Below are positions 1-6,369 of a DNA stretch of 9,427 nt, piece by piece (the first letter of the stretch is position 1; each line of letters begins with the position of its first letter). The notes beneath the pieces were generated by a model. The model did no database searches and was not told the origin of the DNA. It worked only from the letters and a program-made list of their open reading frames with translations. The DNA is from CAZDUS01 sp964609375 (GTDB taxonomy: Bacteria; Verrucomicrobiota; Kiritimatiellia; CAIKKV01; CAITUY01): assembly GCA_964609375.1 (NCBI GenBank), contig CAZSSA010000087.1, positions 1 to 9,427 of the forward strand. Reading direction: 5' to 3'. Both the position numbers and the translations under genes were made by a program.

Positions 1-3
1 AAA

Positions 4-80
4 TGGTCGGGCCGTCGGGATTTGAACCCGAGACCTTCTGCACCCCAAGCAGACGCGCTACCAGTCTGCGCTACGGCCCG
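4..80 (-). tRNA. tRNA-Pro (anticodon GGG), CCA encoded
   Basis: Read on the minus strand, this 77-nt stretch folds as a complete cloverleaf. The 7-bp acceptor stem is CGGGCCG with CGGCCCG, the anticodon stem is TCTGC/GCAGA, the loop is TTGGGGT with anticodon GGG, and the T arm contains GGTTCAAATCC. The CCA tail is encoded at 4-6. The C1:G72 pair and A73 are the known bacterial proline identity features. It decodes CCC (and CCU by wobble). It lies 87 nt downstream of the ppiC-like gene on the same strand. I see no clear promoter or terminator between them, so co-transcription is possible. Confidence 0.97.
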
Positions 81-167
81 ATTTCAGGAATCAATACGTC
101 AAAAGCCAGCACTTCTTCGAGGAGTTGGGGTCTTCCTTCCAGCTGCCATTAAACGCGTGGAAAGCTA

Positions 168-1112
168 TCAACTGGGCTTCTGCCCGTCAAGGAACGAATC
201 AAAAACACGCTCCCAAATATCCGGACTGCCCTCCGCCATATCCTCAATAACCGCCTGCCCCCGCAGTTTTTCGACATAGTCCGAAAGCGCCTTTCCTTTG
301 CGCTCATGCATCAGCAAATCATTGATGCGCTCCTTGACTTCATGAAACGTCATCGGCTCACCCACGGTTTCATCCATCTTCTCAACAATGTGCAGCCCCG
401 CCGGCGTTTCAAAAACATCACTGATCTCGCCAATATCCATTCCGAAAATAATGTTATCAAACTCCGGCAACGTCGTACCCCGCACAATCCATCCCAAATC
501 GCCACCGGCTTCCTTGCCGCTCGGACATTCCGAATGTTCCGCCGCCAGCCCGGAAAAATCCTCTCCCTCCATGGCCTTGTGGCGAAGCGACAACAACAGG
601 GACCGCGTCGTCGCCTTGTCCGGTTCACGATCCGAAGCCGGCTTGATCAAAATATGCCTCACCTGAACCTGATCAGGCGTTGCATAACGCTCAGCATGCT
701 CGTCGTAATACTTCTGCAATTCCTCGTCTGTACAGTCCGGCACTCCCGACGTCACACGGCTAACCAACTGATCCAACTGCTTGCCGGCTCTGACGCTCGC
801 CCTGAACTGCTCCACCGTCAATCCTTGCTTCGCCAGCAATCCGACAAGTTTATCCTCACCCCCCACTCGCTGCGTCATGTCACGGATAGACTTGTCAACA
901 TCAGCATCCGGAATCTCAATATGCCGGCGCTTGACCTCATCGATTAACAATTGCGTTCCCACTGCATGTTCCCGAGCCTTCACAACCAGCTCATCCGCAT
1001 GCTGCCCGAGCTCCGCGCGCGAAAGATGCTGACTGTAAAACTCCAATAACCGCTTAAGTTCATTTAAGATGGCTGCCTCTGGTATACTCTTCCCGTTAAC
1101 TTTCAGCGTCAT
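168..1112 (-). CDS. Parvulin-type peptidyl-prolyl cis-trans isomerase (PpiC/NifM-like), no signal peptide
   Basis: This 314-residue protein is predicted to catalyse cis-trans isomerisation of Xaa-Pro bonds and to act as a folding factor. The parvulin (rotamase) domain spans about residues 147-247. Visible signatures are the RHILI strand with catalytic-type His153, Cys196, GGDLGW at 203-208, and the closing TPAGLHIVEKMD at 236-247 with His241. About 130 helical residues precede it, as in the SurA/PrsA/NifM chaperone arrangement, and a short charged helical tail follows. Unlike SurA, PpiD or PrsA it has no signal peptide, lipobox or membrane segment, so it is inferred to be cytoplasmic. The start has a good Shine-Dalgarno (AGAGGAAA) just after the tsaB stop. 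The gene lies 10 nt downstream of tsaB and is almost certainly translated from the same mRNA. Substrates are unknown. Confidence 0.9.
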   Translation of the reverse strand: MTLKVNGKSIPEAAILNELKRLLEFYSQHLSRAELGQHADELVVKAREHAVGTQLLIDEVKRRHIEIPDADVDKSIRDMTQRVGGEDKLVGLLAKQGLTVEQFRASVRAGKQLDQLVSRVTSGVPDCTDEELQKYYDEHAERYATPDQVQVRHILIKPASDREPDKATTRSLLLSLRHKAMEGEDFSGLAAEHSECPSGKEAGGDLGWIVRGTTLPEFDNIIFGMDIGEISDVFETPAGLHIVEKMDETVGEPMTFHEVKERINDLLMHERKGKALSDYVEKLRGQAVIEDMAEGSPDIWERVFDSFLDGQKPS

Positions 1113-1122
1113 AGTTTCCTCT

Positions 1123-1830
1123 TTATTTCCTCATGGTTGCCAATACGAACGGCTCGCCCGCCGTCTCCGCAACGGCAGGATGAACATAAACCGGAAGTAA
1201 CGGCTCGGTGGACACGCCCGCTTCACTTTTCACAACCCCTAGCCAGCCGACATGGCGAGCTGTCGGGATCATCCTCTTTTCAACAAATTCAACACCCGCC
1301 GGGCATAACGCCTTCAAGCGGGATCCAATACGGTCCACATCCGATGTGACCCATAGTGCCCGGCTCCGCATCCACTCCTCAGGCACTGCCTCAAACCCGC
1401 CGACGATCATGCCGCTGCGTAATTCCGGCCACTGGGCTTCACGCCCAAACCTCATCGCCCATAGCTCATTCCGCCGTGCGTCACCCCACACAACCACTTC
1501 GTCGGCATCCGTTTCGGACAGCATAGCCCACGCCACTGCTTCCGCGCTGGAAATTCCCACCACACGCCTTCCCCCCGGCACCGCCAGACCACAAGCCGCC
1601 GAAACCGCCATGCGTAATCCGGCAAACGACCCGGGCCCCACCCCCACCACAAATGCATCCACCTCTTCCAGGCGTAGCGCTTCCGCTTCCGCCAATTCAC
1701 GCAATAGCACAAAGAACCCCTGCCGCTCACTCCGACTCTCCTCCCAAGTCCGTTCAAACACGGTATCCCGCCCTTCCAGCAGCGCGATACTCCCCGTGTC
1801 CGTTGATATTTCAATGGCCAGCGTTTTCAT
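1123..1830 (-). CDS. tsaB: tRNA threonylcarbamoyladenosine biosynthesis protein TsaB
   Basis: TsaB (YeaZ family) is the non-catalytic partner of TsaD in the TsaB-TsaD-TsaE complex. That complex transfers threonylcarbamoyl from TC-AMP to A37 of ANN-decoding tRNAs in the cytoplasm. The 235-residue length matches the family (about 230). The N terminus (MKTLAIEIST, then GSIALLEG) is the first strand pair of the ASKHA fold, and GPGSFAGLRM at residues 65-74 is the family hallmark (usually GPGSFTGLR). The usual RHSE-type segment is diverged here (ESRSERQGF, residues 31-39). The start codon lacks a strong Shine-Dalgarno. It is followed after 10 nt by the ppiC-like gene, so the two form an operon. No tsaD, tsaE or rimI is in the window. 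Confidence 0.93.
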   Translation of the reverse strand: MKTLAIEISTDTGSIALLEGRDTVFERTWEESRSERQGFFVLLRELAEAEALRLEEVDAFVVGVGPGSFAGLRMAVSAACGLAVPGGRRVVGISSAEAVAWAMLSETDADEVVVWGDARRNELWAMRFGREAQWPELRSGMIVGGFEAVPEEWMRSRALWVTSDVDRIGSRLKALCPAGVEFVEKRMIPTARHVGWLGVVKSEAGVSTEPLLPVYVHPAVAETAGEPFVLATMRK

Positions 1831-1845
1831 GTCTTAATTATTTTC

Positions 1846-1874
1846 TTGCCCCGAACCCTTCCGATGTGGATGAT
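1846..1874 (+). promoter_or_regulatory. Candidate sigma70-type promoter for tRNA-His
   Basis: TTGCCC at 1846-1851 and GATGAT at 1869-1874 are separated by 17 nt. Initiation would fall near 1881, leaving a leader of about 15 nt before the tRNA. Both hexamers are imperfect, so this is a weak call based on position and spacing. Confidence 0.3.
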
Positions 1875-1895
1875 TCGCGACTGTTCGTACATTAT

Positions 1896-1973
1896 GGCGA
1901 ATGTAGCTCAGTTGGTTAGAGCGTCAGATTGTGATTCTGAACGTCGCGGGTTCGAGTCCCGTCATTCGCCCCA
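1896..1973 (+). tRNA. tRNA-His (anticodon GUG), with G-1 and CCA encoded
   Basis: This is the only plus-strand gene I accept. The anticodon stem TCAGA/TCTGA encloses loop TTGTGAT with anticodon GTG, and the T arm is GCGGG-TTCGAGT-CCCGT. The extra G at 1896 (G-1) faces C73 at 1970, the eight-base-pair acceptor end that is specific to histidine tRNA and recognised by HisRS. CCA follows at 1971-1973. The last 12 bases (1962-1973) are shared, on the opposite strand, with the end of the TPR-like gene. Confidence 0.97.
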
Positions 1974-2585
1974 TCCCTCGTTCTCACCGCTCAATATTGC
2001 CTTCCACTGCTTCTTTTCCCTTTCAACCACATCGCGAGCTCTATCCCCATCCAAAGTCCCGGCAGCCCAGCGTAATGACTGGTCAGCGTTTTCAAAATCG
2101 CCAACCCCTGCATAGAGTTCAGCCAGAACAGCATGGTTGTATGGCTCCCAAAATTGCCATTCCGTATAGTCATTCCAAAACCGGATGGCCCTTGATGGCG
2201 ATTCCTCCCACAATATCCTCGTCTTAAGCCGCCGAAGCGACCCCTTCCACCAATTTTGAACCAGTCCGCGCTCGCACCAAACCGCAGCCTGCTCCAATCG
2301 TTTACCCTTCATCCCTTTCTCATCCGACGCCGCATAATACGCTTTCTCGGCGGCCAGTATACTGAAGTAATAGTTGTCGGGATACAGAACGTAAGCCTTG
2401 CAGCAAAGATCCAACACGCGCTCCGCACCGGCTTCCGGCTTCGCAAATTTCGCCTGCCAATAATACCGCTGTGCCAATCCGGCACGCAGGCTGTGCCCCA
2501 TCCCGACCAGCGAAATAACCAGCAATATAAGGCCGGCAAGAGCAACAAACCAGGGATCATCTACACTACGTCGCCACGCGCTCAT
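1962..2585 (-). CDS. Membrane-anchored TPR-like protein of unknown function
   Basis: I do not recognise the family of this 207-residue protein. Residues 12-29 form one hydrophobic membrane helix after a short Arg-containing N terminus. The rest is helical and rich in Trp, Tyr and Ala, with helix pairs that look like degenerate tetratricopeptide repeats (roughly residues 52-86, 97-126 and 149-183, the last containing NHAVLAELYAGVGDFENADQ). Such domains often act as protein-interaction scaffolds and sometimes follow O-antigen ligase/polymerase domains, but the polymerase membrane domain is absent here. A strong Shine-Dalgarno AAGGAGG (2596-2602) sits 10 nt before the ATG. The gene follows the coiled-coil gene and its terminator and may need readthrough or its own promoter. 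Its stop codon lies inside the complement of tRNA-His. Confidence 0.75.
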   Translation of the reverse strand: MSAWRRSVDDPWFVALAGLILLVISLVGMGHSLRAGLAQRYYWQAKFAKPEAGAERVLDLCCKAYVLYPDNYYFSILAAEKAYYAASDEKGMKGKRLEQAAVWCERGLVQNWWKGSLRRLKTRILWEESPSRAIRFWNDYTEWQFWEPYNHAVLAELYAGVGDFENADQSLRWAAGTLDGDRARDVVEREKKQWKAILSGENEGWGE

Positions 2586-2624
2586 GGGTCACGTGCCTCC
2601 TTGAGCAATAGCCCCCAAAAACGG

Positions 2625-2652
2625 AAAAAGCCCCATCCATTCGGACAGGGCT
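2625..2652 (-). terminator. Intrinsic terminator after the coiled-coil protein gene
   Basis: In the minus-strand RNA, bases 2652 to 2629 form a 10-bp stem (AGCCCUGUCC with GGAUGGGGCU, two central G-U pairs) closed by a GAAU loop. A run of U follows directly (2629-2625), with a second U5 run a few bases later. It lies 32 nt after the stop of the coiled-coil gene and upstream of the TPR-like gene. A second copy of GGGGCU just downstream (2609-2615) could compete for pairing with the 5' arm, so termination may be partial. Confidence 0.75.
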
Positions 2653-2683
2653 CTCTTGACATCCAATTCAACCACCTTCTGGT

Positions 2684-3271
2684 TTACCGACGCCCCACCG
2701 GGGTTGGATTCGGCTTCGTGGTTGTTGTCGTTGTGGTGGTCGTCGTGGTGGTGGTCGACGTCTCCACTGGCGGCTCGACCATTCCCTTCCCCTCGGCAAC
2801 CTCCTTGATCCGCTCGGCAATGACACCAGCCTTGGCTGCCTGCTTGGCGGCCTCACGCGCCGCCTTCGCCGCATCCTCTTCACTGGCTGCACCTGCCGCT
2901 GCATCCGCCGCCGCCTTGGCTGCATCCGCCGCCACGCGCAACTTCTCGATTAAGGCCTTCAGCTTCTGCACCTTCTTCTCGGCATCAGCCAACGCCTTCT
3001 TGGCATCCTTCAGCGCTTTTTGAGCCGCCTTGATCTTCTCCGGATCATTGGAAAGATCAGCCTGCTGCAGGTCGGCTTCCGCCTGCTTCACAGCGGCCGC
3101 CGCTTTTTCAACATTTTTTTCGGCATTGGTAAGGGTATCATGCCCGCTCTTCAGCAAAGCGGCTGCCTCCGCCGCCGACTTGGCCGCTGCATCTGCCGAT
3201 GCACCCGCCTTCACCACCACCGGCAACACGACCAACATCGCCACCAAAACCATTGACATCCACTTACTCAT
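2684..3271 (-). CDS. Secreted Ala/Lys-rich coiled-coil protein with poly-threonine tail
   Basis: I do not recognise a named family. Residues 1 to about 25 form a classical signal peptide (Lys3, hydrophobic core VLVAMLVVLPVVV, possible cleavage around AGASA). Residues 26-160 are very rich in Ala, Lys, Glu and Asp with heptad-like spacing, consistent with one or two long amphipathic helices forming a coiled coil in the periplasm or at the surface. One break occurs around SNDPEK (74-79). Residues 172-185 are Ser plus 13 consecutive Thr, encoded by a mix of ACC, ACG and ACA. The end is KPNPTPVGRR. AGGAGGT lies 6-7 nt before the ATG. The gene has its own candidate promoter and terminator. A structural, peptidoglycan-binding or polymer-associated role is conceivable but unproven. 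The plus-strand reading frame across the same DNA (poly-Val) is a shadow. Confidence 0.8.
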   Translation of the reverse strand: MSKWMSMVLVAMLVVLPVVVKAGASADAAAKSAAEAAALLKSGHDTLTNAEKNVEKAAAAVKQAEADLQQADLSNDPEKIKAAQKALKDAKKALADAEKKVQKLKALIEKLRVAADAAKAAADAAAGAASEEDAAKAAREAAKQAAKAGVIAERIKEVAEGKGMVEPPVETSTTTTTTTTTTTTTKPNPTPVGRR

Positions 3272-3314
3272 GATAATACCTCCTGTTTAACCACGCTTAC
3301 TGACACTACCTAAA

Positions 3315-3343
3315 AGTATCGTAGAAGCGCCTGCCATCGTCAA
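3315..3343 (-). promoter_or_regulatory. Candidate sigma70-type promoter for the coiled-coil gene
   Basis: On the minus strand, TTGACG (3343-3338) and GATACT (3320-3315) are separated by exactly 17 nt, 44 nt upstream of the ATG. The -35 matches consensus at 5 of 6 positions and the -10 at 4 of 6. A 7-bp inverted repeat (3324-3330 and 3344-3350) brackets the -35 element. Confidence 0.5.
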
Positions 3344-3358
3344 GCACTTCACACATCA

Positions 3359-4057
3359 TTAATACCACCGTCTTGGCACCTCGATAACGTCGCCAGGAAC
3401 GACCATGACGTCTTTTATCTTACCTTTTCGAATATCTTCCGTATTAATGACCAAAATCTCCGATCCCCGAATCAGGCGAATCTTCGTCGGATCCGCATAG
3501 TCCGTAAAACGCCCGCCCCGTCCCAATGCCTGGGTAACCGTCAGGTTCCGCGTGATCGGATAAGGCCCCGGTCTCAAAACCTCTCCAGCCAATGAATATT
3601 CGCTCTCGGGCGGGACAATCACCACGGTGATAACTTTATAATACTGGTCGTCAATATACTTCCGCTCAATCAGGCGCTGCGCATCGGCGCACGTTTTCCC
3701 CGCTACTGCCATGGCGCCGATCAGCGGCAAATTGATCCTCCCCTGCTCATCAATAACATGCGGCGAGGTAAACGGCTCAGGAGGCGCATAAATCGTAACC
3801 TGCACCCGGTCACCACTCTTCAGAACCCGGCTACTGCTGAAAAAGGAAGTTTCGACATCATTCGTCCCATTGGCCGTCGCCTGCGGCGGATTGACAGCCG
3901 ATGGCGAGGTCCTCAAAATGTCAAGCGATACCGGCTCAACCTGCGGCTGATAGGCCGGCAAAGGCTCTTCCGACGGAAGCACAGACACACAACCAACCAT
4001 GACGGCTACCGCCACCACTCCCACCAGCCACTTCGCCATTGTCACAACTTGATTCAT
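3359..4057 (-). CDS. Short Wza-like polysaccharide export (OPX) lipoprotein
   Basis: This 232-residue protein is predicted to form the periplasmic part of a polysaccharide export channel. The signal peptide ends in a lipobox, VMVGC, with acylated Cys23. The residue after Cys is Val, not Asp, consistent with outer-membrane sorting. A Pro-rich linker (30-70) precedes the Poly_export domain (about 77-150, starting LKSGDRVQVTIYAPPEPF and including GRINLPLIGAMAVAG). An SLBB domain follows (about 153-200, SLAGEVLRPGPYPI to GGRFTDYADPTKI). E. coli Wza has about 380 residues; this protein lacks further SLBB repeats and the C-terminal helix that forms the outer-membrane barrel. It starts 30 nt after the wzc-like stop, with a weak GGATGA ribosome site. 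Met7 is an alternative start but has no ribosome site. Function is inferred from family and operon. Confidence 0.92.
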   Translation of the reverse strand: MNQVVTMAKWLVGVVAVAVMVGCVSVLPSEEPLPAYQPQVEPVSLDILRTSPSAVNPPQATANGTNDVETSFFSSSRVLKSGDRVQVTIYAPPEPFTSPHVIDEQGRINLPLIGAMAVAGKTCADAQRLIERKYIDDQYYKVITVVIVPPESEYSLAGEVLRPGPYPITRNLTVTQALGRGGRFTDYADPTKIRLIRGSEILVINTEDIRKGKIKDVMVVPGDVIEVPRRWY

Positions 4058-4087
4058 GTAAACATCATCCGATCGCCATCGTTGAGC

Positions 4088-6268
4088 TCAACCTTTTTCA
4101 ACAAGTCCACCCGTCGGAGGTTTCACCGCCTTGACATCGCGTATTTCACGTCGCTCCCGTGTCTTACCGTAGGAGTAATTGTAATACGAGTTGTAATAGT
4201 AATAATAATCCCGGGCAACATTCAGATTGTTCAACACCACACCCAATAAATTGGCGCCCACATTCTCAATCATGGCCTTGGCACGGCTCGATACCGCCCG
4301 CGGATAACTTCGATGCTGAACCACCAGCAGAACACCGTCAACCTCACTGGACAGGATGGAGGCATCACTCACCCCCATGATCGGTGGTGAATCAAAGAAA
4401 ACATAGTCATACTTTCCTTTGACATGGGCAATGATGTCCCGCAAGTGCCGGGCCGTCAGGACCCCGTGCGAAATGGACGGCAGCTTCCCGCTGGGCAGGA
4501 AATCAATGTTCGGCACAGCATCACGCAAGATTGCTTCGTCCAGTTCCAGCTTCCCAAGCAGAACCTCCGCCAGTCCCTGCTTGTTGGGAACCTTGAACAT
4601 CTTGTGCTGCGTGGGCCTTCTCATATCCGAATCAATCACCAACATCTTTTTGCCTGTCTGGGCACAGATACAAGCCAGATTGAACAGCGTCAGCGATTTC
4701 CCTTCCCCGGCCCCGCCACTGGTAAAACACAAGGTGTTCCCGCCGCTTAGTTTTTTGGACAGTTCAATGTTCATCCGCAAGACACGATAGGCTTCCGCAT
4801 GGGGACTTTCCGATCCCTCATCCGTCAACGGTCGCACTTTCTGGGGAATGACTCCTATGATCGTGGCCCCCATGAATCGCTCAATGTCTTCCACCGTCTT
4901 GACCGAGGTGTCCACATATTCAATAAAGAAGACCAACCCGATTCCGCATCCCAAACCAAAAATAATACTCAAGATTATATTCAAAACAACTTTCGGGCTC
5001 ACCGCATCACGTTCCTCCGGGATTTCTGCAAAATCCACCACATCCACCGGGGTTCTTGGCAATTCAAGCTCAATGGATTCCTGCACCAGACGGGTCTTCA
5101 ATGTGTCTCGAATCTGTCGCTCACTCACCAGAACACTCTCCGCCTTGGTAAAGGGAAGATACCGCTCGCCCTGCGCATAAATATCACTCTTCTTGGCTTC
5201 CTCAACATCCTTGTCTGCCGCTTCAAAGTCCCGACGGGCAATCTCATAGTCCGTCTGCAATCCCAGAATCTGCCCTTGAAGCGTCGCATCAATCTTCTTG
5301 CGAAGATCAGTAACCACGCCCTGCATGCTAATGACCTCCGGATGCTTCTCCCCGTATGTTTCCTGCCGCCGCTTCAATAGCGTTTCAGACTCCGTTAATT
5401 GCTGCCGCAAGGTGGTCAACGTCGGGTCCTGCACCACAAACGCCGCCGAGTACATCAGATCGCTGCCACTCAGCCGCTTTAGCGCCTCGACCCTCGTCTG
5501 CCGGTCCAGCATACTCTTCCTGGCTTGGATCCGGTTGATTTCCAATCGCTCCAGCCTCGCATTGTCCAACGATGATGCCGACCCCGATCGGGACCCTGAC
5601 CCCATGCTGACATTCAACTCCTTGCGCAACGCCTCAACATTGGCTTCGGCCTCCGCAACCTTCTTCTGTTGAGCCTCATACGCCTCACGCAATGCCACCA
5701 ACCCCTGTTCTGTCTCCGACCGATTCTTTTGCATGCGATGATCGCGATAAACAGAGGCGACTTCATTGGCAATCTTGGCGGCATCTTGCCGCGCTGTAGC
5801 GCGATCACCCCGGCGACTGCCACGGTATATCCGCACTTCAATCAGGTTCGTATCCCGATACTGCTGAACCTTCATGCTGTTCATGAGAATCTTGTACGTA
5901 TCCGCGAGCGACAGAGGCATACCATCATCCGAATACAGCTTCCCGAAATGATCACGCAAATTTAAATTCTGGATGACTTTATAGAGAATCGGATGTGACT
6001 GAATGATTTCAAACTGCGTCCGCAGGAAATACATGTCATTAACCGTTATCATCTGCTGTTGCTGCTTGTACTGGAATGGCGTCATGCTCGGCATATCCTG
6101 CCGGACAGCAATCCGCGTGGAGGCCATATAGGTCTTGGGCAACGAAAGCGTGGTTACAATCCCCGCGAGCACCACAAACAAAAACACAGAGATAACCACT
6201 TCCTTGCGGGACTTGATCATCCGCCAATAATCCATGAAATGCGTAGCTTCCTGTGGAGTATCTGCCAT
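4088..6268 (-). CDS. Wzc-like polysaccharide co-polymerase with BY-type tyrosine kinase domain
   Basis: This 726-residue inner-membrane protein is predicted to set polymer length and drive export, controlled by cycles of tyrosine autophosphorylation. The Wzz domain has TM1 at about 24-43, a long periplasmic coiled coil with the GNVR-type segment (TYGEKHPEV), a Pro-rich stretch ending in SPK, and TM2 at about 427-449. The cytoplasmic kinase has EAYRVLRMNI (492-500 region), Walker A GGAGEGKS (518-525, Lys524), Walker A' VIDSDMRRP (Asp546, Asp548) and Walker B VFFDSPP (Asp626). A Tyr-rich tail follows, with nine Tyr between 688 and 700. The segment LPSGKLPSISHGVL departs from the usual PSG-PPNPSELL form. 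I chose ATG at 6268 because AGGAAGG lies 5 nt upstream; a GTG at 6310 is in frame but has no such site. The gene sits between the barrel gene and the Wza-like gene. Confidence 0.95.
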   Translation of the reverse strand: MADTPQEATHFMDYWRMIKSRKEVVISVFLFVVLAGIVTTLSLPKTYMASTRIAVRQDMPSMTPFQYKQQQQMITVNDMYFLRTQFEIIQSHPILYKVIQNLNLRDHFGKLYSDDGMPLSLADTYKILMNSMKVQQYRDTNLIEVRIYRGSRRGDRATARQDAAKIANEVASVYRDHRMQKNRSETEQGLVALREAYEAQQKKVAEAEANVEALRKELNVSMGSGSRSGSASSLDNARLERLEINRIQARKSMLDRQTRVEALKRLSGSDLMYSAAFVVQDPTLTTLRQQLTESETLLKRRQETYGEKHPEVISMQGVVTDLRKKIDATLQGQILGLQTDYEIARRDFEAADKDVEEAKKSDIYAQGERYLPFTKAESVLVSERQIRDTLKTRLVQESIELELPRTPVDVVDFAEIPEERDAVSPKVVLNIILSIIFGLGCGIGLVFFIEYVDTSVKTVEDIERFMGATIIGVIPQKVRPLTDEGSESPHAEAYRVLRMNIELSKKLSGGNTLCFTSGGAGEGKSLTLFNLACICAQTGKKMLVIDSDMRRPTQHKMFKVPNKQGLAEVLLGKLELDEAILRDAVPNIDFLPSGKLPSISHGVLTARHLRDIIAHVKGKYDYVFFDSPPIMGVSDASILSSEVDGVLLVVQHRSYPRAVSSRAKAMIENVGANLLGVVLNNLNVARDYYYYYNSYYNYSYGKTRERREIRDVKAVKPPTGGLVEKG

Positions 6269-6273
6269 GCTTG

Positions 6274-6280
6274 CCTTCCT
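6274..6280 (-). promoter_or_regulatory. Ribosome binding site deciding the wzc-like start
   Basis: AGGAAGG on the minus strand is 5 nt before the ATG at 6268. It supports that start over the GTG 14 codons upstream. The site directly abuts a hairpin with a U-rich 3' side, so folding could affect ribosome access. Confidence 0.75.
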
Positions 6281-6313
6281 AAAAAGCCAATGAGGCTTTG
6301 ACAGCCTCACCAG
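6281..6313 (-). promoter_or_regulatory. Two mutually exclusive hairpins in the wzc-like leader (possible attenuator)
   Basis: In the minus-strand RNA, hairpin A pairs 6313-6303 with 6297-6287 (core UGAGGCU/AGCCUCA, 7 perfect pairs, extended by wobble and one C-G pair to 11; loop GUCAA). Hairpin B pairs AAAGCC (6299-6294) with GGCUUU (6288-6283) around loop UCAUU and runs into UU, like a short terminator. Both need the AGCC segment, so only one can form at a time. The arrangement resembles an antiterminator/terminator pair, but hairpin B is only 6 bp and I see no leader peptide or known ligand motif. Confidence 0.35.
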
Positions 6314-6331
6314 CTTCCATGCTCATTGCCT

Positions 6332-6359
6332 TTCCCTCAACACCATCGCATCAAGGGAA
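6332..6359 (-). other. Inverted repeat just downstream of the beta-barrel gene
   Basis: The arms TTCCCT and AGGGAA (6359-6354 and 6337-6332 on the minus strand) are perfect 6-bp complements around a 16-nt loop, starting 10 nt after the barrel stop codon. There is no U run, so it is not a convincing intrinsic terminator. It may protect the upstream mRNA end or be chance. Confidence 0.3.
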
Positions 6360-6369
6360 CCCGGCTGCG

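Noticed and set aside
306..947. 213-codon plus-strand open frame opposite the parvulin gene
   Set aside because: It lies wholly inside a gene with clear domain motifs, has no recognisable protein features, and has no convincing ribosome site.
1208..1837. 209-codon plus-strand open frame opposite tsaB
   Set aside because: The minus strand encodes TsaB with its hallmark motif; the plus frame is Ser/Thr/Pro/Arg-rich shadow sequence.
1123..1973. Functional link between tsaB and the neighbouring tRNA-His and tRNA-Pro genes
   Set aside because: TsaB acts on tRNAs reading ANN codons; His (CAY) and Pro (CCN) tRNAs are not substrates, so the proximity is probably incidental.
2717..2755. Threonine repeat as a phase-variable microsatellite
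   Set aside because: The codons are mixed, so there is no pure short repeat, and length change by triplets would not shift the frame.
2256..3023. 255-codon plus-strand frame with a poly-Val stretch
   Set aside because: The poly-Val run is the complement of the poly-Thr tail, and the minus frame has a signal peptide, ribosome site and terminator that explain the region better.
4081..4092. Perfect 12-bp palindrome GTTGAGCTCAAC at the wzc-like stop codon
   Set aside because: It has no loop, so it cannot form a good RNA hairpin, and one such palindrome in this length is not surprising.
6269..6310. Upstream in-frame GTG as start of the wzc-like gene
   Set aside because: It has no Shine-Dalgarno and lies inside the leader hairpins; ATG at 6268 has AGGAAGG at ideal spacing.
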